Assembly: GCF_030068545.1 (NCBI RefSeq) | Contig: NZ_JASJOR010000005.1 | Location: forward strand, 186,001-250,000 | DNA from: Xanthocytophaga flava | GTDB taxonomy: Bacteria; Bacteroidota; Bacteroidia; Cytophagales; 172606-1 | Direction of reading: 5' to 3' | Length of the DNA: 64,000 nt | Part shown: one piece after another, positions 45,760 to 53,543 of the stretch | Layout of the letters: each line of letters begins with the position of its first letter | How positions within the stretch are numbered: position 1 is the first letter of the stretch | Made by a program: the position numbers and the translations under genes | The notes under the pieces: model-generated | Databases searched by the model: none | What the model was told of the DNA's origin: nothing | What the model saw: only the letters and a program-made list of their open reading frames with translations

Positions 45760-47034
45760 TTATTGAGCCTGGTTAACGGTAGGCTGCATACCTGATTTAT
45801 TATCTGCCAGTGTGGTTACATCCATATCGACAAACCCGACAAAGATGTCCCGCTCCCAGTTCAGGATCTTTTTGGCGACCTTATTGAAGGGTTCGAGTAG
45901 GATTGATCGTTTGGTTTGTGTCCTGAGCGCAATGTGCAACTGATAGGATATCCGTTTCTCTGATCCGGAGCCACCCAGTTTGGAGTTCTGATCAATACCA
46001 GCCAGAGATGGATCTATGCCATGACCTGAAGCATGGGCAGTATTAGCCTGTTTGTCCAGTTCGATATAAGCAGCCTTGTCCATTTTGTCATCTATGGATT
46101 CAATCTTCCAGCCTGGCAGCTCCTTCCCTGAGGTAGGATCTACTCCATATTCACTGACAAAGGCTTTATTTACGTTCTCCACACCTGAGAGAAACTTGTT
46201 CATTTGTTCGAGTAGCTCCGTGCGGGCTTTTTCCTGCTCGTCTTCATCCCCACAATCAGCAAAGTAATCGGCTGGTATCCGGATGTGATACTTTAAGTTA
46301 TAGCCATTCTTTAAGCCTGAGATATGAAACTTAGGGATCTCATTGGATACCTCTGTCCATTTGCGGGTTCCGAAATACGACATCAGATCATAGTAGATCT
46401 GTCCGGGTGTTTCATCCCGTCCATGGTAAAGGAACTGTTTGTATTTGTAAGGGTCTTTCTTGTTCCAGGCTGGAAGGATCTGCGCTTCTGCTTCTTTAAA
46501 CTGTGACCAGTCCGGATGTATAATATAGTTTTCTATATAGCCGACTTTCGGATTCATGGTAGCTGCCCTCACATTGATTCCATCAAAACACTGCATCGAT
46601 TCAATACCCAGGGTTTTATCCAGACCAAAAGCTGTATAGGTATTGCCAAAATACTCCAGGTTATAGGCAGCCCGGCGCATGTATTTTTCGGCTTCTACTT
46701 CTTCCATCCAATCTTCCTTTTCCGGATCTTCAATGGGTTCCAGGATATGTTTCCGACCTTCAATAATCCGTCTGAAAAAACCCATCCGGCTCCCGATCAG
46801 AAAGTCCCTGGCTGTAAGAATCAGTTGGGGCTTGAGATGGTTTTCCCATACCAGCCGAAACATTTGCTGTGGCAGTAGGTTATTGGCTCCCCAGGGAGCT
46901 ACCTTCAGATTACCTTTCTGTAAAGGTTTACCTCCATTGAGTGTATCAATGGGTTGTCCTCCGGAGAAAGTTACAACGGCTTGCGCATCCTTGAGCACCC
47001 AGAAACCGTCTGCCATTTTAACTACATTACTCAT
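45760..47034 (-). CDS. Phage portal protein (probable)
   Basis: A 424-residue protein of Bacteroidota-type portal character. Features are KVAPWGANNLLPQQMFRLV (about 45-63), a helical wing (FLIGSRMGFF), the acidic central region and PSLAGIDQNSKLGGSGSEKR (about 345-364) before a helical crown with LRTQTKRSILLEPF. The portal forms the twelve-fold DNA channel at one capsid vertex. It lies between the terminase and the adaptor-like gene. Confidence 0.75.
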   Translation of the reverse strand: MSNVVKMADGFWVLKDAQAVVTFSGGQPIDTLNGGKPLQKGNLKVAPWGANNLLPQQMFRLVWENHLKPQLILTARDFLIGSRMGFFRRIIEGRKHILEPIEDPEKEDWMEEVEAEKYMRRAAYNLEYFGNTYTAFGLDKTLGIESMQCFDGINVRAATMNPKVGYIENYIIHPDWSQFKEAEAQILPAWNKKDPYKYKQFLYHGRDETPGQIYYDLMSYFGTRKWTEVSNEIPKFHISGLKNGYNLKYHIRIPADYFADCGDEDEQEKARTELLEQMNKFLSGVENVNKAFVSEYGVDPTSGKELPGWKIESIDDKMDKAAYIELDKQANTAHASGHGIDPSLAGIDQNSKLGGSGSEKRISYQLHIALRTQTKRSILLEPFNKVAKKILNWERDIFVGFVDMDVTTLADNKSGMQPTVNQAQ

Positions 47035-47064
47035 AGATAAACAAAAGGATTAGTGCTTAGAGGG

Positions 47065-47406
47065 TTAGTGCTTGATACGAATACCGTTGTAATGAGTGAG
47101 CAAAGCAATTTTTAAGGAGAATGGCTGATCATTCACTACATCATGCAATAAGAGAATACCTTTTTCTTTGATGTTGTACCGAAAGTTGGATGTCTCCTCT
47201 TTATCATCTGACAGAACATGATCTGTACTAATTGATTTATCTGCCTGGTTTCCCTTTGCTGGATTGGTACCTGACTTTCTCACACGTGTTTTCTTTCCTG
47301 CAGTCCCGTCTTTTTTTATATACTGTAGGGAAAATTCATGAGGCTTGTTATCCCGGACAGCCTGGTCAATTTCTGCCAGTACCACATGTAGTTTAATGGA
47401 TTTCAT
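47065..47406 (-). CDS. Small hypothetical phage protein between terminase and portal
   Basis: A 113-residue, basic, soluble protein with a Lys/Arg-rich middle (IKKDGTAGKKTRVRKSG) and a beta-strand C-terminus (ILLLHDVVNDQPFSLKIALL). No family was recognised. It begins 45 bases after a CCGTCCTAC box, and follows the GC-rich non-coding region behind the terminase gene. Confidence 0.6.
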   Translation of the reverse strand: MKSIKLHVVLAEIDQAVRDNKPHEFSLQYIKKDGTAGKKTRVRKSGTNPAKGNQADKSISTDHVLSDDKEETSNFRYNIKEKGILLLHDVVNDQPFSLKIALLTHYNGIRIKH

Positions 47407-47450
47407 AGCTGCTATTTTTTGACAATGTTAGGCAGGCAATTGCCAACAGA

Positions 47451-47458
47451 GTAGGACG
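47451..47458 (-). promoter_or_regulatory. Late-unit box CGTCCTAC (site b)
   Basis: Minus-strand context GGATTCCGTCCTACTCTG, 45 bases before the ATG of the gene at 47065-47406. A GGCAATTGCC palindrome lies between box and start. Confidence 0.6.
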
Positions 47459-47651
47459 GAATCCGAGCCAGAAAACCATTATTGTCTATTTTTTAGCATG
47501 AGCCTTGTAAATGAGTCAATTAGGGGTGAAAAGGACTAGTTATTTTCTTATGGATTATCTTTCACACACGCGCCCGCCCGCGCCCTGTAGCGTAAAGGCA
47601 ATTGCCACGCTGGTTTTGCCCGAATATATGCCTGGGGGTCTGGGTAGGGGT

Positions 47652-47708
47652 AAAAAGCAATTGCCAGGGTCATTCTCAGTGAGTTACTGAGCCTGCCCTG
47701 GCAATTGC
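47652..47708 (-). terminator. Large two-tier hairpin after the terminase gene
   Basis: GCAATTGCCAGGG (47657-47669) pairs with CCCTGGCAATTGC (47696-47708), with an inner CTCAGT/ACTGAG stem. On the minus strand TTTTT follows, 20 bases after the terminase stop, so it is a likely terminator. Confidence 0.78.
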
Positions 47709-47728
47709 AATAGGATCTTTATCAATTG

Positions 47729-49201
47729 CTAATTCAGGAATCGTACTTTGGTTGCGCCACCCAGTGACAAACCTAACAGCTTGGCATAGCGACGGTAAAT
47801 CAGATAGTCAAAGGTATCGGAGAAGTGAGTGGCTCTCTCCTGGTCAATAGGTCGGGACTCATCCTTTTTATCTTTCTTCCAGTCTGTTTTGATTGGACTG
47901 TTCTGGATAGATAGAATCAGGAACTTGCATGTGTTCTGATTGATCCTCACCCTTGGCAATCGGGTGTTAGTTTCTGCCAGGATCGCATTGAGTACTCTAT
48001 GCTTGAGCTGATGAGAAGGATAGGAGTTGATTACGTTCATTGTCCAGCTCCATCCATGCTTACGTAGCTTATCCATGATCTGCTCATAGAATGTTTGATT
48101 AGATCCTGCACTCCGCTCATTCCCATTCCTGTCACCATAGATATTGATTCGTTGAGTAGGATGATCCTTGTACGTATCAAGGAGCTTATCCAGTAGCGCA
48201 TCAACCAGGTTGGTATCTGAGTGCTTTACATATAAGGCATTGACTATCCGGTATTCCATACCATGTTCCTGTCCTATGATACAACAGGTAAAGTCAGCAT
48301 TGAAGTCAAACGAGACATCCAGTGGCTTTTTAGCATTTACATCCGAATGACTCACATGCGTGAGCCCTGTCAGCTTATCATAATCATAGGTAAAGGATTC
48401 ATAATATAAATGCCTTCCTTCCTGAAAAGCAGGATAAAAACAGTTTGGCAGTTTATTAATCCGTTCATTCATTACTTCTACCCGAAAATCCAGATCAGGT
48501 AATTGAAGCTTCAGGTTTTGGATATAGCGTTCGCCTAACACATGGATATTGTCATAGGCAGTAGATTCGACAAAATGGAACTGATCCGGATAGGTTTTGG
48601 CATGCTCCTGGGTCTCAAACACCCACTGTCCGGAAGCCATCCAGGGAACTGAGGTAAAATCACAAAGCTTCTGGTGCATGTAATGAGAGAACCGATGGAT
48701 GTTTCCCCGGATACTGGGTTGAAGCACCTTACTGATCACTTCATGTTTGATCAGTCCGGATTCATCACAAAAACCTCCATCAAAGGAGCCTCCCCGTGCT
48801 GTATCTGCCCGATCCAGGGACAACATTTCAATGGCAAATCCATTGATAAAGGAAATCACCGTATCATACTTTTTGGGAGCATGAAAAGGAATCGGCCAGT
48901 AATCCGGTGGCCGTCTGCCTATCACATAGTGACCTGCACGAAGTCTGTGATCATAAGGCAACAATCCCAGACTTTTCCAGGCATCTTCCATAGCTGGAAG
49001 TGTTTTATTCAGGATCTGGTTATAAGTAAGTCCTGCCAGGAAGAATTTAGCTCTGGGCAGATGCTCATAACACAAATAGCTTTCAAAGCCTAATGTGGTT
49101 GTTTTTCCCGATCCCCGGCCACCCACAAAGGTTTTTCGCTTGGCTGTATGATTGAGAAACAAGGTCTGTTTCTCATTAACATAAACTTGTTTTACTCCCA
49201 T
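47729..49201 (-). CDS. terL: Terminase large subunit
   Basis: The DNA-packaging motor of the prophage. The 490-residue protein (ATG at 49201, overlapping the small-subunit stop TGATG by one base) has Walker A FVGGRGSGKTTT (about 26-37), Walker B with the catalytic Glu in GGFCDESG (Asp146-Glu147), and a C-terminal nuclease domain with acidic residues in DVSFDFNADFTCC (about 300) and NIYGDRNGNERS (about 360). A GTG one codon upstream is an alternative start. Confidence 0.92.
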   Translation of the reverse strand: MGVKQVYVNEKQTLFLNHTAKRKTFVGGRGSGKTTTLGFESYLCYEHLPRAKFFLAGLTYNQILNKTLPAMEDAWKSLGLLPYDHRLRAGHYVIGRRPPDYWPIPFHAPKKYDTVISFINGFAIEMLSLDRADTARGGSFDGGFCDESGLIKHEVISKVLQPSIRGNIHRFSHYMHQKLCDFTSVPWMASGQWVFETQEHAKTYPDQFHFVESTAYDNIHVLGERYIQNLKLQLPDLDFRVEVMNERINKLPNCFYPAFQEGRHLYYESFTYDYDKLTGLTHVSHSDVNAKKPLDVSFDFNADFTCCIIGQEHGMEYRIVNALYVKHSDTNLVDALLDKLLDTYKDHPTQRINIYGDRNGNERSAGSNQTFYEQIMDKLRKHGWSWTMNVINSYPSHQLKHRVLNAILAETNTRLPRVRINQNTCKFLILSIQNSPIKTDWKKDKKDESRPIDQERATHFSDTFDYLIYRRYAKLLGLSLGGATKVRFLN

Positions 49202-49722
49202 CACTCCAGATCGGTTATTTCTTCAAAATCAGTATCCTGAATGGATGTATTCTCTTTTTGCTGCCGTTCCAGTATTTTCGGATCATTGGTAAAGATGACT
49301 GTAGTAGGCTTTTTGAAGTCTGCCGGATTGAGCAAATCCATTTTGTCTTCAAATAATTTCATGAGTTTACTGGCCTGGTCCTCCAGGCGAGCAGCTGCTT
49401 TAAAATCACCTGCTTTTTCTGCTTTCCTGGACAGTTGCTTGAGACGTTCAATCTGAACAGCTCGTAAGCCTTCTTTATCTGAATCGATAATGTTGCCAAA
49501 AAGCTGCAGGGATTCACGAACGATCTGGTAACACTGAGGCATGGATAGCCTGGTTTCTGAAATCAGGATCTTGACAGCTTGCTGGAGAAAATAGCCGGCA
49601 CTGAGTAGGGCAAAAGCACGTCGATACTGTTCCAGCATACGTTGCTGGGTATCATTCAAGGGCTGCTCATCAATCAGGTAAGAGCGATAGATATCCAGTT
49701 TGTCGGGTGTTCCTTTGGACAT
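49201..49722 (-). CDS. Terminase small subunit-like protein
   Basis: A 173-residue, mostly helical protein located directly before the large terminase with a one-base overlap, as expected for TerS. The N-terminal part could be a DNA-binding helical domain (LNDTQQRMLEQYRRAFALLS, then RLSMPQCYQIVRESLQLFG), followed by coiled coil and an acidic tail. ATG at 49722 is chosen; a TTG ten codons upstream would place a hairpin inside the coding region. The assignment rests on context and helical pattern. Confidence 0.72.
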   Translation of the reverse strand: MSKGTPDKLDIYRSYLIDEQPLNDTQQRMLEQYRRAFALLSAGYFLQQAVKILISETRLSMPQCYQIVRESLQLFGNIIDSDKEGLRAVQIERLKQLSRKAEKAGDFKAAARLEDQASKLMKLFEDKMDLLNPADFKKPTTVIFTNDPKILERQQKENTSIQDTDFEEITDLE

Positions 49723-49727
49723 AAAAA

Positions 49728-49759
49728 AAGCGTTTAAGCAAAATTCGCTCAAACGCTTT
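49728..49759 (-). terminator. Hairpin immediately before the terminase small-subunit start
   Basis: AAAGCGTTT-n-AGC (49728-49739) pairs with GCT-n-AAACGCTTT (49747-49759). On the minus strand it is followed by TTTTTTT and then the ATG. It may terminate the hicAB transcript or control terS expression. Confidence 0.65.
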
Positions 49760-49766
49760 GTTAAAA

Positions 49767-49774
49767 GTAGGACG
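49767..49774 (-). promoter_or_regulatory. Late-unit box CGTCCTAC (site c)
   Basis: Minus-strand context AAATTCACGTCCTACTTTT, 45 bases before the preferred terS start. The hairpin at 49728-49759 lies between box and start. Confidence 0.55.
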
Positions 49775-49786
49775 TGAATTTTATGG

Positions 49787-50206
49787 TTACACCAGGTGTG
49801 CTTCCATTAACTCTTTCCCTATTTTATGAATAGCTTCTTCAATCAGCTTCACATGCTTGTCTGAAGCTTGTCTTAGCCCAGTTGCATACTGTCTTAAAGA
49901 ACTTCCATTGATTCCGGCAATTTTAGCTATATCTGTTATTTTTAAATACGAGTGCTTTTCAAAAAAAGCTTGTAGATCGTATTCATATATAAATTCAATA
50001 TCGTTTGCTGTTAATCCCGCAAAATCCGGATTGTCTTTTCCTTCGTTTTCCAGATAATCGGTTAAAGAGTTTCTTAAATCCTGCTCCAACTCTTCTATGG
50101 TTTCACCATGACCGTTAGGTCCATAGTCGCGGATCGTTTCAATTCTTGCCCAAAAGCCATTGTCGGCTTTTTCCAAGATTACAGTTAATTGTTTTAAATT
50201 TTTCAT
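49787..50206 (-). CDS. hicB: HicB family antitoxin
   Basis: A 139-residue protein. The N-terminal part has the partially degraded RNase H-like HicB fold (LTVILEKADNGFWARIETIRDYGPNGHGETIEELEQDLRNSL in pieces, about 8-50), with a C-terminal helix-turn-helix (about 85-139, LKITDIAKIAGINGSSLRQYATG). It should neutralise HicA and bind the operon operator. It is encoded 67 bases behind hicA on the same strand. Confidence 0.88.
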   Translation of the reverse strand: MKNLKQLTVILEKADNGFWARIETIRDYGPNGHGETIEELEQDLRNSLTDYLENEGKDNPDFAGLTANDIEFIYEYDLQAFFEKHSYLKITDIAKIAGINGSSLRQYATGLRQASDKHVKLIEEAIHKIGKELMEAHLV

Positions 50207-50273
50207 TGTATAGAACGAATGATATGAGGTTAGGAAATAGCATTTGACCTTTTCAACTTTTGAAGTAGCAGGG

Positions 50274-50459
50274 TTATTTCAACCCTGCTTGTTTAAGAAT
50301 AGAATTCACAAGTCCGGGACCTAAATCTTTCTTTCCGTGATCGGGTACAGAGATCGTATTAGTTCTCTCGTTGTGTTTATACATCTTATGGCTTCCACTT
50401 TGTCTGACAAAATACCAGCCGTTTGCTTCAAGTCGTCGAATCAGATCATTTGCTGTCAT
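50274..50459 (-). CDS. hicA: HicA family mRNA interferase toxin
   Basis: The 61-residue protein starts at ATG 50459; a longer frame upstream runs through the operators and is rejected. It has the double-stranded RNA-binding-like HicA pattern: TANDLIRRLEANGWYFVRQ, then GSHKMYKH with catalytic His24, and ISVPDHGKKDLGPGLVNSILKQAG. It would cut mRNA when free of HicB. Toxin-first order is typical for hicAB. Confidence 0.92.
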   Translation of the reverse strand: MTANDLIRRLEANGWYFVRQSGSHKMYKHNERTNTISVPDHGKKDLGPGLVNSILKQAGLK

Positions 50460-50491
50460 CTTGTTAAAGTTTAAAATTAAAATCAGTGACA

Positions 50492-50531
50492 CAAATGTAA
50501 CAAATTTGTTGCAGTGTAACAAATTTGTTAC
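50492..50531 (-). promoter_or_regulatory. hicAB promoter with two overlapping palindromic operators
   Basis: Two palindromes, AACAAATTTGTT at 50499-50510 and GTAACAAATTTGTTAC at 50516-50531, have centres 19 bases apart. A -33 TTTG (50520-50523) lies inside the second and a perfect -7 TACATTTG (50492-50499) touches the first, with 20 bases between. HicB binding would block the promoter. Confidence 0.8.
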
Positions 50532-50543
50532 AAGGTGTTTTAT

Positions 50544-50576
50544 AAAAAAAAGCACCTGGATTTCCCTAGGTGCTTT
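50544..50576 (-). terminator. Terminator between the Ala/Gln-rich gene and hicA
   Basis: AGCACCT (50551-50557) pairs with AGGTGCT (50568-50574); on the minus strand TTTTTTTT follows. It insulates hicAB from the capsid module. Confidence 0.85.
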
Positions 50577-50598
50577 ACGCTATGTTAAAACTTGTTTT

Positions 50599-51486
50599 TT
50601 AAGATTCAACACCTTCTGTCAGTAGTTTAATCTCAAGATCCAGCTCTCTGATCTGAGTTTCCAGAATAGCGAACTTTTCAGCTTTTTTGATATCGGTTGG
50701 ATTTTCTTCAGCTGCTTTTTTTGCTTTGCTCAGGTTCGGAGCTAATGCTTTTCGCTGAAGCTTGAGCCGATCCAGCTTGGCCTGAGCTGCTGCCTTTGCT
50801 TGCTGCTCTTCAGCTGTTGGTTCAACTGGCTGTTGGTAGTCTGGCTGAGCAATAATTACTTTTCGATCAGCTAGCTGATTGTATTCTGCTTCGATAGCTG
50901 AGATATGCTCAATAATAGCTAATCTGTTAGCTACTACAGCTGGCTCATTGCTATCACCTAACTCTATGAGTTTATTGGATAACTCGCTTTTTTCTTTGTA
51001 AAGAGCGGATTGCAGCAAAGTAATCTGCTCCAGCTCGCTTTCAGCTGCTGGCTGCTTTGCTGGTTTTACTTCAGCTACTATTTGCTCAGCTGGAGTTTGT
51101 TTAGCTGGTTTTGCTGGCTCAGCTGAAATCTGATCAGTAGCTGGCTGACTTTGGTTAGCTGATTGAGCTGACTCCGGAAGCTGATTTTGCTGAGTAGCTT
51201 TTTGCTCTGTTTCATCTGTTGGATCTGCTTTGGTAAGATCTGTATTATTGGTGAGATCTTCAGCAGTATCTTCCGGAGCAAAGGCTTCAGGTAGTGCAAT
51301 ACCCTCAATTAACTTTTCCAGCTCATAGGTAAGCTTATCCATGTTATACGGGTTTTCCCGTTTAAGCAGGTTATTGAGCAATATCTTGTTTCTACAATGC
51401 TTACTTAATAAGGCGAGTCCGTGAAAGTATTCTTTGTCTTCACTCCTAAGCCAATCAAAGATGGTCTGAGCTTGTTGTGTTTCCAT
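50599..51486 (-). CDS. Hypothetical Ala/Gln/Pro-rich phage protein
   Basis: A 295-residue protein from ATG 51486 (METQQAQTIFDWLR). A longer frame begins at 51606 but runs through a terminator and box d and is not preferred. Residues 1-65 are globular; residues 70-160 are low-complexity (repeated PAKPAKQ, PAE, QSQPATDQ); residues 160-295 are coiled coil. No family is known. It lies between the capsid genes and hicAB with its own box and terminator, and may be a scaffold or virion-associated protein. Confidence 0.6.
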   Translation of the reverse strand: METQQAQTIFDWLRSEDKEYFHGLALLSKHCRNKILLNNLLKRENPYNMDKLTYELEKLIEGIALPEAFAPEDTAEDLTNNTDLTKADPTDETEQKATQQNQLPESAQSANQSQPATDQISAEPAKPAKQTPAEQIVAEVKPAKQPAAESELEQITLLQSALYKEKSELSNKLIELGDSNEPAVVANRLAIIEHISAIEAEYNQLADRKVIIAQPDYQQPVEPTAEEQQAKAAAQAKLDRLKLQRKALAPNLSKAKKAAEENPTDIKKAEKFAILETQIRELDLEIKLLTEGVES

Positions 51487-51503
51487 GGGAACAATGTTTT
51501 TGA

Positions 51504-51543
51504 TGGCAATTGCTGATTGAGATTGCAAAAATGGCAATTGCCA
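51504..51543 (-). repeat. 10-bp stem-loop in the leader of the Ala/Gln-rich gene
   Basis: TGGCAATTGC (51504-51513) pairs with GCAATTGCCA (51534-51543). Each arm also contains the GGCAATTGC palindrome found behind the terminase. It lies between box d and the ATG. Confidence 0.6.
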
Positions 51544-51553
51544 GGCTGACCAG

Positions 51554-51561
51554 GTAGGACG
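51554..51561 (-). promoter_or_regulatory. Late-unit box CGTCCTAC (site d)
   Basis: Minus-strand context CTTTTTTCGTCCTACCTGG, directly behind the T tract of a terminator and 68 bases before the preferred ATG at 51486. Confidence 0.55.
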
Positions 51562-51592
51562 AAAAAAGCCACCGGAATCCAGTGGCTTTTTA
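51562..51592 (-). terminator. Terminator after the capsid-module small gene
   Basis: AAAAGCCAC (51564-51572) pairs with GTGGCTTTT (51582-51590); the minus strand continues with TTTTTTC. It ends the unit containing the genes at 52414-51642. Confidence 0.85.
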
Positions 51593-51641
51593 CTGTGTAC
51601 ACTCAATTATACAAATACAAGTATGAAACTATGAGCTAACC

Positions 51642-51821
51642 TTACTTTTTCTTAGACGTTTCTAAAGCTTCGGTTGTAGTTGCTTCAGCTGTCTTTTTGA
51701 CGTATCGGCTTTTACGTTCAAATAATGTTGCCATATGCTCCTGTGTAATACTAGTCAATGGAACAGTGTGCTTGTCGATAATAAGGGCACGTAAGCCCTG
51801 GGTATTGATTAATTCATACAT
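51642..51821 (-). CDS. Small hypothetical phage protein (59 aa)
   Basis: The frame starts MYELINTQGLRALIIDKHTV and ends with a basic tail EALETSKKK. The ATG at 51821 is preceded by a good AAAGGAG ribosome binding site eight bases upstream, rare in this phylum, and lies 17 bases after the preceding stop. It has the shape of a small capsid-module protein. No family was recognised. Confidence 0.7.
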   Translation of the reverse strand: MYELINTQGLRALIIDKHTVPLTSITQEHMATLFERKSRYVKKTAEATTTEALETSKKK

Positions 51822-51838
51822 AAAATGGATCTCCTTTC

Positions 51839-52414
51839 TTAACCTGCAGCAGGAGCTGCTAATGGAATAACACCTGTATAGAAATAGGGCTCGTTTGGCT
51901 GACCACCTGCGAAACCGACCTCACGTCCGTTTTTGTCTTCAAACTTTTTACCGGAGGTATATTTTGATGTAAACATCAAACCACGTGACAAGTTGCCTGC
52001 AATCTTTTTCTGACCTAACGCATCCACCCCAATCACAACAAACTCCGTATTGTAAGACTGGTTGATAACCTTATCTACTTTTGGATTAGAGCGTGGGACA
52101 TACACACCTACACCTACTTTACAGGCCTGGTTACCCTGATCGCCTGTAGTTTCAGAGGTTAGCTCTCCTGTATCGAGGGCAAAGTCCCATTTGACAAAGC
52201 CTTTTCCAGTTTTAGGTACAATGTCCTCTGATATTGTGTGAGTTGCTTCATCTGCATCCGGAATCGATTCCAGGTCGCGTTTGGCAATAATGTACAGTTC
52301 GTTTTGACCTCCAGGATTAGGTCCACATTCTTCCTGAATACCTCCTAGCGAAACGCAACCAAAAACGGCTCCGACAGCGAGAAGGTAGATAAGCATGGAA
52401 ATAAATTCAATCAT
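51839..52414 (-). CDS. Phage structural protein, paralogue of the gene at 59206
   Basis: A 191-residue protein following the major capsid gene, in the place of head-decoration or head-completion proteins. The core shares C-G-x-N-x-G-G near the N-terminus and the C-terminal pattern FTSKYTSGKKFEDKNGREVGF with the protein at 59206-59754 (FSSELDTGSDFSDKNGYKLSF). Residues 1-25 are hydrophobic with a lipobox-like VFGC, which is odd for a virion protein and may mean that the start is elsewhere. Confidence 0.62.
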   Translation of the reverse strand: MIEFISMLIYLLAVGAVFGCVSLGGIQEECGPNPGGQNELYIIAKRDLESIPDADEATHTISEDIVPKTGKGFVKWDFALDTGELTSETTGDQGNQACKVGVGVYVPRSNPKVDKVINQSYNTEFVVIGVDALGQKKIAGNLSRGLMFTSKYTSGKKFEDKNGREVGFAGGQPNEPYFYTGVIPLAAPAAG

Positions 52415-52444
52415 AGTTGTAGTAAAATAGCTGTTTGAAAGATC

Positions 52445-52473
52445 AAAACAGACCTTCCGTAGAAGGTCTGTTG
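52445..52473 (-). terminator. Terminator after the major capsid gene
   Basis: AACAGACCTTC (52447-52457) pairs with GAAGGTCTGTT (52462-52472) around a 4-base loop; TTTT follows on the minus strand. Partial read-through to the next gene is expected. Confidence 0.8.
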
Positions 52474-52510
52474 CTGTAAAGAATTACTTGGTATTAACTT
52501 TTAAAGCTGA

Positions 52511-53470
52511 TTATGCAAGCTTGTTAGTATACACATACTCAGGGAAAGCATAATCCACCCCTGAACGCCAGTCCAGCATGATAAGCAGATCACGCTTATC
52601 TTCCTGAACCCGTAAACGGTCAATATCTCCTGTTCCTGCAGTGATGTATTTGAAGTTATAGCGAGGAGTGATGATGATGTCATTTTTACCTTCCAGACCT
52701 TCTTCTGCAATCAATTCGATCTTAGTGCCATCCAATACCGTTTTCTGATACTGCTGGTTATAAGGCAGAGCCCCAAACTGAGCTCGATAATCTTTGTTGT
52801 AGTACTCAATGGAAGTTGGTGAGGCAATGGCCACCCAGTCACGCATCCAGAAACGGGAAGGAACAGCCATTTTCATCAGTTCAAACTTATCTACGGCATT
52901 AGTTCCTGAAATAGCTCCTGTTACTACAATCTGCTCATTCTTGATCTTACCAGCAGTGATGTCATTGGAAATGATCTTTAAAAAGCCATCATACATGTCT
53001 TTCGGCTCAGTGCCATCATCATCGCGGACACCTTTAAACAAAGCTTCCAGCTGATCATCCTCTTTCAACTGAGCAAAGATCATATCAAAGATCTCAGCCT
53101 GGAATGGCATATCCAGTACCGATTCAGGCATCCGGTTTTCCAGTTTGCCCAGGTATGATTTCCAAAGCGCCTCGATGTCTTCTTCATCAAATTCCAGATC
53201 CACTTTATTGGGTTTTACATACCCATAGCGAGGATCAGGACGCAATGCATCTTCCTTCGGATCAAAGGTGGAATCTTTCTTACTTGGACGGGCAATGCGC
53301 TGCATTTTCAGACGGTTCATTAATACCCGATCCAATACACCTGGCACCAGTGACACATACGAGAAAAAACTACGGTCATCTTTAAGGACCATACGAAGCA
53401 CTTCCGGATTTTCTACCAGGTGCTGCTTCAATTCGGCTGCTACAGCCGAAAAATCTAAACTTTTTGACAT
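52511..53470 (-). CDS. Major capsid protein (probable, HK97-like)
   Basis: A 319-residue protein directly behind the capsid protease. The N-terminal third is helical and charged (like a delta domain); the C-terminal two thirds have the HK97-type pattern PSRFWMRDWVAIASPTSIEYY, FGALPYNQQYQKTVLDGTKI and DLLIMLDWRSGVDYAFPEYVY. It is flanked by terminators, which fits an abundantly expressed gene. Identity is inferred from position, size and pattern. Confidence 0.75.
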   Translation of the reverse strand: MSKSLDFSAVAAELKQHLVENPEVLRMVLKDDRSFFSYVSLVPGVLDRVLMNRLKMQRIARPSKKDSTFDPKEDALRPDPRYGYVKPNKVDLEFDEEDIEALWKSYLGKLENRMPESVLDMPFQAEIFDMIFAQLKEDDQLEALFKGVRDDDGTEPKDMYDGFLKIISNDITAGKIKNEQIVVTGAISGTNAVDKFELMKMAVPSRFWMRDWVAIASPTSIEYYNKDYRAQFGALPYNQQYQKTVLDGTKIELIAEEGLEGKNDIIITPRYNFKYITAGTGDIDRLRVQEDKRDLLIMLDWRSGVDYAFPEYVYTNKLA

Positions 53471-53514
53471 TACAATTCGATAGTTGTAGTAAAAGAAATA
53501 AGAAAGGACTGGAG

Positions 53515-53543
53515 AAAGGTATAACCGTTTAGGCTATACCTTT
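53515..53543 (-). repeat. Hairpin across the protease stop codon
   Basis: AAAGGTATA (53515-53523) pairs with TATACCTTT (53535-53543). It covers the protease stop codon and precedes the capsid gene, with no T tract on the minus strand; an mRNA-processing or stability role is possible. Confidence 0.5.

Larger units (their letters stand above)
47407..47728. other. Non-coding region with GGCAATTGCC palindromes and a GC-rich tract
   Basis: This gap between terminase and portal contains palindromes GGCAATTGCC at 47435-47444 and 47597-47606, an unusually GC-rich run with CGCGCCCGCCCGCGCCC near 47569-47585, and the large hairpin at 47652-47708. No reading frame is supported. A packaging or replication signal is possible. 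Confidence 0.55.

Noticed and set aside
50460..50555. N-terminal extension of hicA by 32 codons
   Set aside because: It runs across the promoter and both operators and adds hydrophobic residues foreign to the HicA family.
51487..51606. N-terminal extension of the Ala/Gln-rich protein by 40 codons
   Set aside because: It would include a terminator hairpin, box d and a leader stem-loop in coding sequence.
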